Source: an archaeon
Lineage (GTDB): Archaea; Micrarchaeota; Micrarchaeia; Anstonellales; Bilamarchaeaceae
DNA: 64,000 nt
NCBI GenBank assembly: GCA_020053355.1
Contig: JAGVNI010000006.1
Coordinates: forward strand, 1-64,000
Direction: 5' to 3'
In this document: in pieces, positions 8,041-18,013 of the stretch
Layout: the number at the start of each line of letters is the position of its first letter
Position numbering within the stretch: position 1 is the first letter of the stretch
Translations under genes and position numbers: made by a program
The notes under the pieces: model-generated
What the model saw: the letters and a program-made list of their open reading frames with translations, nothing else
Told to the model about the DNA's origin: nothing
The model's database searches: none

Positions 8041-9487
8041 GGCCCGCCGGTTCATAAGCTTCGAGAGAATCCAGCTCTAGCGGCAGGCAAGCCGAAAAGA
8101 ACCTCTTTTTCGTCTCCTCATCGCGGAAATTCAGGCACAGGAGGTCGGAATTCCGGTCGGCGACAAGCCTGCCGCCCCATTTTGCCTTGAACTTGAGCAC
8201 GCCATCGCTGGCAAACGGGCTGGAGTATCCGAAGTCGACGGCGGCCAGGCGGTTTTCGTACGCGTATTTTATCAGGTAATAAACGACTGCGGAGTTTGCG
8301 CCGGCCCGGGTATGGGCCGCTGAGCCTGCCGCGATGCCCATGGTCTTCCCAAGCAACGTGCCGCCCTGCACCATGGAAACCATGCCGGCCACCGGATTCC
8401 GCCCCTGCTTCACGAACAGTATGAAACCGGCGCTGAAAAAATCCGCAAGGGCATCGAAGCTTAGGTACAGGGAATGCTCGCGGTGCCGGGCGCCAAGCAT
8501 CGGCAGGTACATGGAATGGTAGAAAAGGAGGAAATCGAAGAAGTCCTCCGAGGTCGCAGACTCGAATCCGCTCGAGATTATCTTCTTGATGTCGCTCGAT
8601 GCGCTTTTTGGAAGCGATCCGACGAATTGGTCGAACGAAGCGCCCACCAGCAGGATGGTCCGGCATAATGCGGGCAGCACGGCGTCGAAATCCGAGTTTT
8701 TCACCGGCTGCACCAGCCAGGAGGCTTCCATGTCCGCCTGGAGTCGGCCGAACGGGAACTGGAGGGCATGCCGCCGGACATTGCTCCTGGACCGGCTGAA
8801 TATGACCCCGGAATAATAGCAGGCCATGCTCCTTGAGCCGTTGAACGAAATCCGGAGGGGCGCTCCGGCAAGCTTCCCTTCCATCAGGTATTTCCGCAGG
8901 TGTGTCGAGGAAAGCGCCCTGCTCGCCGCCCGGATGATGGCGGGGGAGCGGGCACGGATGGCGTCCACCGCCTTTTCAGGGATGCTCTTGGGCCGGACAA
9001 CTGGGCTGCAGCGGAGATGGGGCGCAATCGAATCATAGGATGCGATGCGGTAGAGCGAGCATGCGGCCGCATCCGCGTTGGCGAACGGGATTGGAGTGCA
9101 GACCAAAAGCCTGCCCCGGGCTTCCTCCCCCAGGTAATCCTGAAGGCAGAGAAGGAGGGGATTGAGGATGCCTGAATCCAAAGGGGAATCTTTCCCGGGC
9201 GCCTCTGCCGAGATATCGTAGATAAACGGCGCGCCTTGCGGAAGAGGGCGGGCAGTTCCCCGGAAATTACACGAGCCGCCGTAACCTACCCAGAAAAAAG
9301 CGATGGGGGTTTCCTGATAACGCAGGCAGACATGCCGATGCCCGGCCTTAAGCCGCATTTCGGTTTCGGCTGGCTGCCGGTTGGAAGGAATGCCGGATGC
9401 GCGCGGGGGCGCGTCTTCCAGGGAATATCCTGCAGACCCGCAACCATTGGAAAAGAATCGCCCGTAGACGAACCCTGAGCCGCCCAT
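7994..9487 (-). CDS. FemAB/GNAT-like acyltransferase-domain protein
   Basis: 497 aa; VAGMVSMVQGGTLLGKTMGIAAGSAAHTRAGANSAVVYYLIKYAYENRLAAVDFGYSSPFASDGVLKFKAKWGG. Confidence 0.65.
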   Translation of the reverse strand: MGGSGFVYGRFFSNGCGSAGYSLEDAPPRASGIPSNRQPAETEMRLKAGHRHVCLRYQETPIAFFWVGYGGSCNFRGTARPLPQGAPFIYDISAEAPGKDSPLDSGILNPLLLCLQDYLGEEARGRLLVCTPIPFANADAAACSLYRIASYDSIAPHLRCSPVVRPKSIPEKAVDAIRARSPAIIRAASRALSSTHLRKYLMEGKLAGAPLRISFNGSRSMACYYSGVIFSRSRSNVRRHALQFPFGRLQADMEASWLVQPVKNSDFDAVLPALCRTILLVGASFDQFVGSLPKSASSDIKKIISSGFESATSEDFFDFLLFYHSMYLPMLGARHREHSLYLSFDALADFFSAGFILFVKQGRNPVAGMVSMVQGGTLLGKTMGIAAGSAAHTRAGANSAVVYYLIKYAYENRLAAVDFGYSSPFASDGVLKFKAKWGGRLVADRNSDLLCLNFRDEETKKRFFSACLPLELDSLEAYEPAGPSPSVSQTQGRQKAG

Positions 9488-9496
9488 CCAAACACG

Positions 9497-10657
9497 CTAG
9501 GTGCCCTTGTAAATGTGCACTACCGCGGTGGCGCCGCTTCCGCCGACATTTTGGCTGAGGCCGATGTGCGCATCCTTGACCTGGCGCCCTTCGGCTTCTT
9601 TGCGCAGCTGCCATACGCATTCAACGGCCTGCTTGACGCCGGTGGCGCCGACAGGATGGCCGCACGCCTTGAGGCCCCCGGAGGTGTTCACCGGGAGCTC
9701 TGCGCCGAGGGCGGTCTTTCCTTCGAGGCTCGCCGGGCCGCCCATCCCTTTGGGGAAGAAGCCCAGGTCCTCTATGGCCATTATCTCCGCAATCGTGAAA
9801 CAGTCGTGGATTTCGGCGAAATCGATGTCCTTGGGTGTGAGCTTGGCCATGTCGAACGCCTTTTTGCCGGCCACCTGCGTCGCCTTGAGGCTTGTCAGGC
9901 TTTCCCTTGAATGGAGCGCGATGGCATCGCTGGCCTGTGCGCATGCGATGATTTCGACTGGCTTCTTCGTGAAGCTGTGCGCGAGCTCCAACGGTGCCAG
10001 CACCACTCCGGCTGCGCCGTCTGTTATTGGCGAGCAGTCGAACACCTTGAGGGGATCGGCGACCTTCTTGGATTTCATGACCGTCTCTATCGTTATCTCG
10101 CTCTGGAACTGCGCGTACTTGTTTTTCGCCCCGTGCCGGTGGTTCTTCACCGCCACCGATGCCATCATCTCTTCAGTGGTGCCATAATCCAGCATGTGCC
10201 TTTTCGCCATGAGGGCGTAAATCGCCGGGAAAGTCGCGCCGAGGAAAAGCTCCCACTCCTGGTCGCCCGCCCCGCCCAGGATGTCGCTTACTGTATTGAC
10301 TCCGAGGTCCGTCATCTTCTCAACGCCGCCTACGACGACGATGTCGTGGAGGCCGCTGGCGACAGCCATGAAACCCTGCCTAAGGGCAAGCCCGCCTGAG
10401 GCGCATGCGCCTTCGACGCGGGTTATCGGTATGGGTGTCAGGCCCATATAATCCGCAATAAGGCCCCCGATGTGCTCCTGGCCGATTAGGCGGCCGGATG
10501 CCATGGTCCCGATGAAACCCGCATCTATGCGGTCCCCTGAGATGCCGGCATCGCTGATGGCCTTGATTCCTGCCTCGACGACAAGGTCGCGGAAGCCCTG
10601 CTCCCAATGCTCCCCGAACGGGGTCATGCCTGCACCGATAATAGCGACACGTCTCAT
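9497..10657 (-). CDS. thiolase family protein (archaeal acetyl-CoA acetyltransferase)
   Basis: 386 aa; VEGACASGGLALRQGFMAVASG, NTSGGLKACGHPVGATGVKQ. Confidence 0.95.
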   Translation of the reverse strand: MRRVAIIGAGMTPFGEHWEQGFRDLVVEAGIKAISDAGISGDRIDAGFIGTMASGRLIGQEHIGGLIADYMGLTPIPITRVEGACASGGLALRQGFMAVASGLHDIVVVGGVEKMTDLGVNTVSDILGGAGDQEWELFLGATFPAIYALMAKRHMLDYGTTEEMMASVAVKNHRHGAKNKYAQFQSEITIETVMKSKKVADPLKVFDCSPITDGAAGVVLAPLELAHSFTKKPVEIIACAQASDAIALHSRESLTSLKATQVAGKKAFDMAKLTPKDIDFAEIHDCFTIAEIMAIEDLGFFPKGMGGPASLEGKTALGAELPVNTSGGLKACGHPVGATGVKQAVECVWQLRKEAEGRQVKDAHIGLSQNVGGSGATAVVHIYKGT

Positions 10658-10719
10658 AAGAATAACCAGGAATCCTATTGTCTAGAAATCATTAAAAGCG
10701 AAGCATCCATTGTACTGAT

Positions 10720-12120
10720 ATGGGAGCAAAGGTCCTCAATCCTTATTCTGAGGAGAAGCGCGAGGAGTGCGGCATTGTCGCCATTTATTCTAAAACGGGG
10801 GAGGACGTGGCGCCTTACATATACCGGGCGCTGGTTGCATTGCAGCACCGCGGCCAGGATGCGGCCGGGCTTGCGGTATTCGACGGAAAGTCGATTGAGG
10901 CAAGACGGGGAACCGGCTTGGTGTCCGCTGTTTTCGAGCCTGAGGACATCAAGGTGAAGGGCGATATCGGGATTGGCCACACGAGATACCCGACACATGG
11001 CGAATGCAGGCAGTGCGACGTCCAACCGATGGTCTTCGGAGACTTCGCCGCGGCGCATAACGGCCATTTGGCCAATTATGCGGCATTGAAGAAGGATTTG
11101 GAAGCTGATGGATATACGTTCATGAGTTCTGTGGATTCCGAAGCGATGGTGTTCATGCTCGATCGCGAGGATGGCCTCGAAAAGGCGGTGCTCGGGATGA
11201 TGCGCAAACTCGAAGGCTCGTATTCCGTCGCGTCGATTGCGAACGGGAGGCTCGCGGTTTTCAGGGACCCCTTCGCCATCCGGCCCCTTGTCTTCGGGGA
11301 GAATGATGATTTCATCTGCTTTGCATCGGAAACCGTCGCCCTCGACATAAACGGCATCCCTTACCGGGGGGACGTGCGTGGCGGGGAACTGGCATGGGTC
11401 GAAGGGGGCAGGATTGTCCGTAAAACGCTCGTCAAGGAAACGCCCAGGCACTGCATGTTCGAATACGTATATTTCTCAAGGCCGGACTCCGTCATAGACG
11501 GAAAAAGCGTTTACGGGGCGAGACGGCGTCTTGGGGAAACACTGGCTCGGGAAGCTCCGGCCAAGGCGGACGTCGTCGTGCCGGTTCCGGACACTTCCAG
11601 AACCGCGGCCGCGGGCTATGCAGCGGCGCTTTCGCTTCCGTGCGAGGAAGGGCTGATAAAGAACAGGTATATCGGCAGGACGTTCATCATGCCAGACCAG
11701 GGGATGAGGACGGATGCCGTGAAGCTGAAACTCAATCCGCTTCGCGAAATCGTGTCCGGCCGCTCCGTCGTCCTCGTGGATGACAGCATCGTGCGCGGCA
11801 CCACGCTGAAGGAGATTACCGCCCTTGTCCGGGGCGCCGGGGCCAAGTCGGTCCACCTGAGGATAACATGCCCGCCGCTGCGGGCTCCCTGCTATTATGG
11901 GGTGGACATGTCCACGTACGGGGAATTGATAGCAAATAAAAAATCAATCGAAGAGATACGGTCTTATCTTGGGGCGGATAGCCTCGCTTACATCTCGCTC
12001 GGGGGCCTTAAGGAGGCGCTCGGGCTTCCGCTCTGCACCGCCTGCCTCAACGGGGAATACCTCACGGATGCGGTAGGTATGATTGCCAAAAAGGCGAGAC
12101 TTAGGGAAATCCGGAAATGA
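10720..12120 (+). CDS. purF: amidophosphoribosyltransferase
   Basis: 466 aa; EECGIVAIYSK, IGHTRYPTHGECRQCDVQPM, VVLVDDSIVRGTT. Confidence 0.97.
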   Translation: MGAKVLNPYSEEKREECGIVAIYSKTGEDVAPYIYRALVALQHRGQDAAGLAVFDGKSIEARRGTGLVSAVFEPEDIKVKGDIGIGHTRYPTHGECRQCDVQPMVFGDFAAAHNGHLANYAALKKDLEADGYTFMSSVDSEAMVFMLDREDGLEKAVLGMMRKLEGSYSVASIANGRLAVFRDPFAIRPLVFGENDDFICFASETVALDINGIPYRGDVRGGELAWVEGGRIVRKTLVKETPRHCMFEYVYFSRPDSVIDGKSVYGARRRLGETLAREAPAKADVVVPVPDTSRTAAAGYAAALSLPCEEGLIKNRYIGRTFIMPDQGMRTDAVKLKLNPLREIVSGRSVVLVDDSIVRGTTLKEITALVRGAGAKSVHLRITCPPLRAPCYYGVDMSTYGELIANKKSIEEIRSYLGADSLAYISLGGLKEALGLPLCTACLNGEYLTDAVGMIAKKARLREIRK

Positions 12121-12146
12121 GAACGGAAACAGGATAACGTGGGAAC

Positions 12147-13730
12147 ATGGTCGTTGTTGAATTCGCATACGGGGAAATGAAGAAGCTGGTGAACCTCCCG
12201 AAGGAGAAGATGGTCGCGCTGCTCAGCGAGCTTGGCGCACCTTCTGAATACGAGCCGGAAGTCGACAAGATAATCACCGAGTTGACGCCTAACCGGCCGG
12301 ACTGGTATTCCATGGAAGGGCTCGCCCGCGCCCTGAAAGCGTACCTGGGCAAGGAACTCCCGGAGTACAAGGCCAAAAAATCGGATTACCGGGTTATCGT
12401 AGACCCCTCGGTCTCGGAAGTGAGGCCATACACCGTTTGCGCAGTGGTGAAGGGGCTGGAATTTTCAGACGAGAGGGTGCGCGACGCCGTGCTGCTGCAG
12501 GAGAAGCTGCTTGCCACGCTGGGACGCAGGGTGAAGAAGTTCGGCCTTGGCCTCTACCCGCTTCATGCAATCCGCTTCCCGGTCAGGTATACGACGATGA
12601 AGCCATCGGAGATAAGGTACGTGCCTCTTGGCCACGACAAAGAGATGGGCGCCGATGAAATTCTTGAAAACCATAAGAAAGGCCAGCAGTACGGGCACTT
12701 GCTGAAAGGCCACAAGAGATACCCGGTTTTCACCGATGCGGCGGGCAAGATTATGGCGCTCATCCCGATTGTGAATTCCGCAGAAACCGGAAAGGTCGAC
12801 GTGGATACGAAGGACATATTCATCGAGGTCTCGGGCATGGAGATGCAATCATGCAAGGCTGCCCTCAACATCCTGGTATGCACATTCGCGGACATGGGCG
12901 GCCAGGTTTACGAAGTGGAAATGGATTATGGAAAAGAGAGGTTCCGGTCGCCGGATCTGAGCCCAAAAAGCATGGCCCTGGACATAAAGAAGGTGAATGG
13001 GATATTAGGCCTTTCGCTCGGTGAAAAGGAGGTCGCCGGATACCTCGGAAGGATGGGATACGGATACAGTAGGGGGAAGGTATCCATAGCGCCTTACCGG
13101 GCCGATGTCCTCGGCATCGTCGACATTGTCGAGGATGTCGCCATCGCATACGGTTATAATAATTTCAAGCCGACGATTCCGGATTTCTTCTCCCCAGGCA
13201 AGACGATAACGGAGTATGACGAGGCCGACCGCATAATGCGGGGGATGGGATTCCTCGAGGCGAAGACATTCATCCTCACCAATAAGGAACGGCTGGAGCA
13301 GATCGGCGCGGAGAAAGGAGTCGTGGAGATATCCAATCCGGGCACGGCCGATTATACGGTCGTCCGCCCCACCCTGGTGCTGGACATGCTAGAGACATTC
13401 CAGATAAACAAGATGAAGGGGCTCCCGCAAAGGTTCTATGAGATAGGCATCGTCCGTGACGGGAAGAAAAGCTCGAAACGGCTCGTCTTTGGCATAATGG
13501 ACAAGAAAATCGAATTCGCGCATGCCAGGGGGGTCCTCCAGGCCCTCGCATTCGAGAAAGGGTTCGAATTCACGCTGGAAAAGAAGCCCCAGAAGGCCTT
13601 TGACCCGGAAGTTTCCTGCATGGTCGTATCTGGGGGCAAGGAGATAGGCGTTTTTGGGAAGATTAGTGGAAGCCTGCTCGATAAGCTCGGCCTGGGTTTC
13701 GAGGTATATATCTGCGAATTGGCCCTATAG
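12147..13730 (+). CDS. pheT: phenylalanyl-tRNA synthetase beta subunit
   Basis: 527 aa; ELTPNRPDWYSMEGLARAL, DIVEDVAIAYGYNNFKPTIP, archaeal-type PheT. Confidence 0.96.
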   Translation: MVVVEFAYGEMKKLVNLPKEKMVALLSELGAPSEYEPEVDKIITELTPNRPDWYSMEGLARALKAYLGKELPEYKAKKSDYRVIVDPSVSEVRPYTVCAVVKGLEFSDERVRDAVLLQEKLLATLGRRVKKFGLGLYPLHAIRFPVRYTTMKPSEIRYVPLGHDKEMGADEILENHKKGQQYGHLLKGHKRYPVFTDAAGKIMALIPIVNSAETGKVDVDTKDIFIEVSGMEMQSCKAALNILVCTFADMGGQVYEVEMDYGKERFRSPDLSPKSMALDIKKVNGILGLSLGEKEVAGYLGRMGYGYSRGKVSIAPYRADVLGIVDIVEDVAIAYGYNNFKPTIPDFFSPGKTITEYDEADRIMRGMGFLEAKTFILTNKERLEQIGAEKGVVEISNPGTADYTVVRPTLVLDMLETFQINKMKGLPQRFYEIGIVRDGKKSSKRLVFGIMDKKIEFAHARGVLQALAFEKGFEFTLEKKPQKAFDPEVSCMVVSGGKEIGVFGKISGSLLDKLGLGFEVYICELAL

Positions 13731-13782
13731 GGAGACCCCACACTTCCACTATTAGGCTACGGCTTCCAGTTTGGCCCAGGCA

Positions 13783-14025
13783 TCAGGATTCAAGCAGCTC
13801 GATGGACTCGATATTGGTTTTATAGACGATGACCGCCCTTCCGAAGCGCTTGAAGAATTTATCCATCATCCTTTCCATCCTGGTTTCCACAGCGAATGCG
13901 GATTTCGTCTTCCAAAGCTCTTTTTTCAGCGGAAGCCGGTTCAGGTGATAGTAGAAGAGGCGTTTTGTCCGGTTGAACGATTTCTTGTTCGTCGCTTTCA
14001 GGTCGTATATATACAAGACGAGCAT
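13783..14025 (-). CDS. small Cas2-like (ferredoxin-fold) protein, function unknown
   Basis: 80 aa MLVLYIYDLKATNKKSFNRTKRLFYYHLNRL...KSAFAVETRMERMMDKFFKRFGRAVIVYKTNIESIELL; apparent beta-alpha-beta-alpha-beta pattern; no CRISPR nearby. Confidence 0.5.
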   Translation of the reverse strand: MLVLYIYDLKATNKKSFNRTKRLFYYHLNRLPLKKELWKTKSAFAVETRMERMMDKFFKRFGRAVIVYKTNIESIELLES

Positions 14026-14120
14026 GTTTTCACCAGGGAAACCGAAGCGGATTAACGACGGTTATATAGATATTTCAACTTTTTTCTTGGCAAGGCGAAA
14101 GGTGTCCGTCTTCTGTATCT

Positions 14121-14138
14121 ATGTAACTATAGTTACAT
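14121..14138. promoter_or_regulatory. perfect 18-bp palindrome, candidate operator
   Basis: ATGTAACTATAGTTACAT reads identically on both strands; lies about 95 bp upstream of the - strand ORF starting at 14025. Confidence 0.55.
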
Positions 14139-14142
14139 AACT

Positions 14143-14169
14143 TAATAAACAAACAACAATCGTTTATTA
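14143..14169. terminator. inverted repeat, possible terminator or regulatory hairpin
   Basis: TAATAAAC (14143-14150) / GTTTATTA (14162-14169), AT-rich. Confidence 0.3.
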
Positions 14170-14282
14170 GTGGAACTATACCCCCGCCCCTCCCCCTCTT
14201 CAAAACCCATGTCAACGACGACAAGCCCATTCCTGCCGCAGGCTGCGCGCTCGATGAAAACGAAAAGAATTCGAGTTTTGGC

Positions 14283-15677
14283 TCACTTGGCCTTCTTCAG
14301 CTGCTCGCAGTACCTGGAATATATAATCAGCTTACCCATCGCCTTGACCGCGGCATTGGGTGAGTTGTAGCTGGGAACCCCCTTGCTTTCGAGAATCTTC
14401 CTGTACGCTTCGGTATATGTCCCGCCTATCGATATGGTCGCAATGGGCTTGGTCCTCTCATCCGAAGCCTTGGTCATGACGTGTATTATCCGCTCATCAA
14501 TCGGCGGCGTCTGAGTGAGGATGATAATCAGGAGGGCGTCTATGCCCGGGTCCGCCATCATTGCGTCAATCGCCTTGCCATACGCTTCCACGCCGGCATC
14601 AGCTACGAGGTCCAGCGGGTTCGCGACATTTCCATAGGAAGGCAGGATTTTCGCGATTATTTTCTTCGTCTCCTCGCTGAATTCCGCAAGCGCCAATCCT
14701 TCGCTTTCGATGCAATCGGCCGTCAGCACCCCGACGCCTCCGCCATTCGTTATCACGGCTATCCTGTTGCCCTTCGGCTTTGGCTGGTGGAAAATCTTGA
14801 CGAAATCGAAGACCTCGGTTATGCCCTCGGCTTCAGTGACTTTCGCCTGCTTGAACGCGGCTTGGTAAGCCAGGTAGCTGCCCGCGATGTTTCCCGTGTG
14901 CGAGCGCGCCGCCGCCTGGCCGCCAGCCCCCCGGCCGGCTTTCAGGGCGATTATCGGCTTGACCTTGTTCACCTTCTTCATCGCCTCAAGGAGCTTCCTG
15001 CCGTCTTTCGCGCCTTCGATGTAGAGTATGATGATGTCCGTTTCCTTGTCGTTCATCAGGTACTCGAGATAGTCCGCTTCGTCCAGGACCGTGCTGTTGC
15101 CGTATGATATGAATTTCGATACGCCGAGTCCGTAATATGCGGCAAGGTCGAGCACGGTAGAGCCCACCGCGCCGCTCTGCGTGATGAACGCTATCCCTCC
15201 CGCCCTCGGCCTCTCAAGCTTGTACATCGGCAGGAAAATGCTGTCCACTTTGGTGTATGGGTTGAACACGCCCAGGCAGTTCGGGCCGATAACCGGCATG
15301 CCGCTCGTCTCGGCGGTCTTCTTTATCCGCTCTGCCAGGTCGTACCTCTTGACCTCCTCGAAGCCTCCGCTGAGGATTATCACGCCCCCGGCATTCTTCT
15401 TCGCGCAGTCATCCACGATGTCCGGAACGGTTTCGGCGGGCGTGGCCACTATCACGCAATCGACCTTGCCTGGGATGCTGCTGACCGAGGGGTAGCATTT
15501 CAGGCCGGCGATTTCCTGATATTTCGGGTTCACCGGATAAACCTTGCCGGGAAACTTGCCGTCGATGAAATTCCGCAGCAGCACATTGCCTATCTTGTTC
15601 GCCGTCGCAGAGGCGCCGACTATGGCCACAGTGCGCGGGGAGAAAACCGACTTCAGGTTCTGGACTATTTTTTTCAT
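14283..15677 (-). CDS. acyl-CoA synthetase (ADP-forming), alpha subunit
   Basis: Start placed at MKKIVQNLKSVFSPRTVAIVGASATANKIGNVLLRNF; IGPNCLGVFNP, ITQSGAVG, RSHTGNIAGS. Confidence 0.95.
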   Translation of the reverse strand: MKKIVQNLKSVFSPRTVAIVGASATANKIGNVLLRNFIDGKFPGKVYPVNPKYQEIAGLKCYPSVSSIPGKVDCVIVATPAETVPDIVDDCAKKNAGGVIILSGGFEEVKRYDLAERIKKTAETSGMPVIGPNCLGVFNPYTKVDSIFLPMYKLERPRAGGIAFITQSGAVGSTVLDLAAYYGLGVSKFISYGNSTVLDEADYLEYLMNDKETDIIILYIEGAKDGRKLLEAMKKVNKVKPIIALKAGRGAGGQAAARSHTGNIAGSYLAYQAAFKQAKVTEAEGITEVFDFVKIFHQPKPKGNRIAVITNGGGVGVLTADCIESEGLALAEFSEETKKIIAKILPSYGNVANPLDLVADAGVEAYGKAIDAMMADPGIDALLIIILTQTPPIDERIIHVMTKASDERTKPIATISIGGTYTEAYRKILESKGVPSYNSPNAAVKAMGKLIIYSRYCEQLKKAK

Positions 15678-15681
15678 GGCA

Positions 15682-16326
15682 TTACCTGCTGAACCTTGCA
15701 TCCACAATGTCGCATCCGACCTCATCGAAGACGACCGGGTTGAGGTCCATCTCCAATATATCCTCTTCAAGCATGAACGCGCATGCGCGGAGGACAAGCG
15801 TTTCGAGGGATTTCTTGTTTATCGGCTTCTTTCCCCTTGCGCCTTCAAGAAGGGGGTGCACCTTCAATTCGGAGACCATCTCTTCGACATCCGCTGCCGT
15901 CAGGGGGCAAATCCTTGCGCTTATGTCCCTGAATATCTCGACGTAAATGCCGCCGAGGCCCAAGACAATCATGTGCCCGAACTGCGGGTCCTTCTTCCCG
16001 CCTATGATGAGCTCGACGCCCTTGCGGGCCATCTTCTGGATGAGAACTCCCTCGATCCGTTTCCCATTCGCGCTCTGGGTTATGTCCCGGAATGCCAGGC
16101 GGAGCACGTCCTCGCTTTTGATATTCACTTTCACGCCGCCGACATCGGTTTTGTGCTCGATATCCGGCGACACTATCTTCATGGCGACCGGATATCCTAT
16201 CGCTTTCGCCGCCTTGGCGGCCTCATCGCCGGTCTTGGCAAGCCGGTACGGGAGAAGCTTGAACCCGTGCTTCTCAAGAAGCGCGAAGTCGTCTACGAGT
16301 GTCATGGGCTTGGTAATCCAGTTCAT
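15682..16326 (-). CDS. acyl-CoA synthetase (ADP-forming), beta subunit (ATP-grasp)
   Basis: 214 aa; GYPVAMKIVSPDIEHKTDVGGVKVNIKS, ELIIGGKKDPQFGHMIVLGLGGIYVEIFRD. Confidence 0.95.
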   Translation of the reverse strand: MNWITKPMTLVDDFALLEKHGFKLLPYRLAKTGDEAAKAAKAIGYPVAMKIVSPDIEHKTDVGGVKVNIKSEDVLRLAFRDITQSANGKRIEGVLIQKMARKGVELIIGGKKDPQFGHMIVLGLGGIYVEIFRDISARICPLTAADVEEMVSELKVHPLLEGARGKKPINKKSLETLVLRACAFMLEEDILEMDLNPVVFDEVGCDIVDARFSR

Positions 16327-16331
16327 ATTTA

Positions 16332-17378
16332 TTAATTTGACCGCACTGCGCCAGGCGGCAGGCCGAAGTCGCGGGCGAATCCGTCCATCTCGTTATCCCG
16401 CTGCCTGGCCTTGTCCAAATCCTGCCTTTGGATTATCCCCAGAAACTCCGGGTCGGTCCGGACGACATCCTTTGCGTACACCCGGGCGCCGTGTATGTCC
16501 GAAACGCCTTCCTGCCCGCGCGGGTGCGCAAGCCTCTCTATGATGGCGGCCGCCTGTTTTGGCGAGGCCTCATAATGCCCTGTGATGAAACAACGCACTG
16601 AAACCGGGTCCAGCTCGGTGCCGGCGGCCACTATTGCGTATGCCAGGGCGCTGTCCTGGGAGGAGATGTACCCATTCGTGCGGTAGTGCCTCGGCATCAC
16701 CGCCGAAACGAAATCAGCCACCTTCGCAATCCTTGCATGGAGCGGCAAATCCATCCCCCTAATCAGTGACGGATAGCTCGGGACCCCGCTGTTCTCCCCG
16801 TTGAACATCACATGGTGCAGCCCGACCATATCCAGCATCGTCCGGATGTGCGGCCCGCCTCCGAAAAGCCTTACATATTTAGTCCCGATGGCGACATGCT
16901 CCTCGCGCATTATCCTCCTCTCGGCGCTGGTGAGGGGGGCGTCCCGGAATGCCGTGAACCAGCCGAAGTCCACACCAAGTTCCTTGACCAGAATCGCCGT
17001 GGGTATGAAGGTTTTTCCGACATCATGGATGAGGCCGCCGGCAAATGCGAGCTTGGGGTCATTGCATATCGCGTCGGTCATCCCCTCCGATGCGGCTTCC
17101 ACTGCCATCGTATACCCGAACCTGGCCACTTCTATGGAGTGGGCCTTGGTGTAGCTCCATTTCCTTTTGGACGCTTCCTCTATGTCCAGCCTCGCAATCG
17201 CAGAGCGCACAAGCGCGCCTATCCCTTGGCCGGCCTTCTCCCTCTCGTCGATGAATCCTTTTGATACAAACGCGCGGACCAGCCCTTCGAGGGCCGGCTC
17301 ATAGCATGCCGCGCTCCGGAAAGCTAGCGCCTGCAGCGGGCCGGCCTTCGCATGTTTCGTATAATCAACCGCTCTCAT
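16332..17378 (-). CDS. HD-domain (HD-GYP-like) phosphohydrolase
   Basis: Start placed at MRAVDYTKH; AFAGGLIHDVGKTFIP, MREEHVAIGTKYVRL, VGLHHVMFNGENSGVPSYPSL. Confidence 0.8.
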   Translation of the reverse strand: MRAVDYTKHAKAGPLQALAFRSAACYEPALEGLVRAFVSKGFIDEREKAGQGIGALVRSAIARLDIEEASKRKWSYTKAHSIEVARFGYTMAVEAASEGMTDAICNDPKLAFAGGLIHDVGKTFIPTAILVKELGVDFGWFTAFRDAPLTSAERRIMREEHVAIGTKYVRLFGGGPHIRTMLDMVGLHHVMFNGENSGVPSYPSLIRGMDLPLHARIAKVADFVSAVMPRHYRTNGYISSQDSALAYAIVAAGTELDPVSVRCFITGHYEASPKQAAAIIERLAHPRGQEGVSDIHGARVYAKDVVRTDPEFLGIIQRQDLDKARQRDNEMDGFARDFGLPPGAVRSN

Positions 17379-17461
17379 AGTGGCACCAGTTATGTCGCAA
17401 ACATGATTGTTTTTGTAGGACTGCATGCTAGTTTTTATATTACAATCTGGAAGACCATCGC

Positions 17462-17998
17462 ATGAAGATATACACGAAGTTCGGCGACCGGGGAAGCACA
17501 TCCCTTATCGGCGGCGCCGTGGTCCAGAAGAACGACCCGCGCGTGGAGGCTTACGGGGCTGTCGACGAACTGAACGCGGTCCTGGGCCTGGTCATCGCGT
17601 TCGCTGACACCCCATCCGAGCTTGAAGAGTCGTTGAAATCCATCCAGGGTGATTTGTTCGTGATAGGCGCGGAGCTTGCCACAAAGGGAAAAAAGGCGAA
17701 GGCAATCCCCCCGCAGAGGGTGGGCGAAATCGAGAAGGAAATAGACGGCATCTGGGCCGGCCTCCCCCCGCTCACGCATTTCATCATCCCGGGCGGCAGC
17801 AAGAGCGCGTCCCTGCTCCATATGGCGAGGACGGTCTGCAGGCGCGCCGAGCGGGCGGTCATCACCCTCTCGCAAAAAGAAACGGTCAATCCAGACACAA
17901 TCGTCTACATGAACCGCGTGGGCGATTTGCTCTTTGCGCAGGCCAGGTTCGTGAACTATCGGAAAAAAGTGCCCGAGACCGTCTGGAAAGGCCGCTGA
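17462..17998 (+). CDS. cob(I)yrinic acid a,c-diamide adenosyltransferase (PduO type)
   Basis: 178 aa; MKIYTKFGDRGSTSLIGG, VEAYGAVDELNAVLG, HFIIPGGSKSASLLHMARTVCRRAERAV. Confidence 0.95.
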   Translation: MKIYTKFGDRGSTSLIGGAVVQKNDPRVEAYGAVDELNAVLGLVIAFADTPSELEESLKSIQGDLFVIGAELATKGKKAKAIPPQRVGEIEKEIDGIWAGLPPLTHFIIPGGSKSASLLHMARTVCRRAERAVITLSQKETVNPDTIVYMNRVGDLLFAQARFVNYRKKVPETVWKGR

Positions 17999-18013
17999 TT
18001 GCGCCGATGCCTG

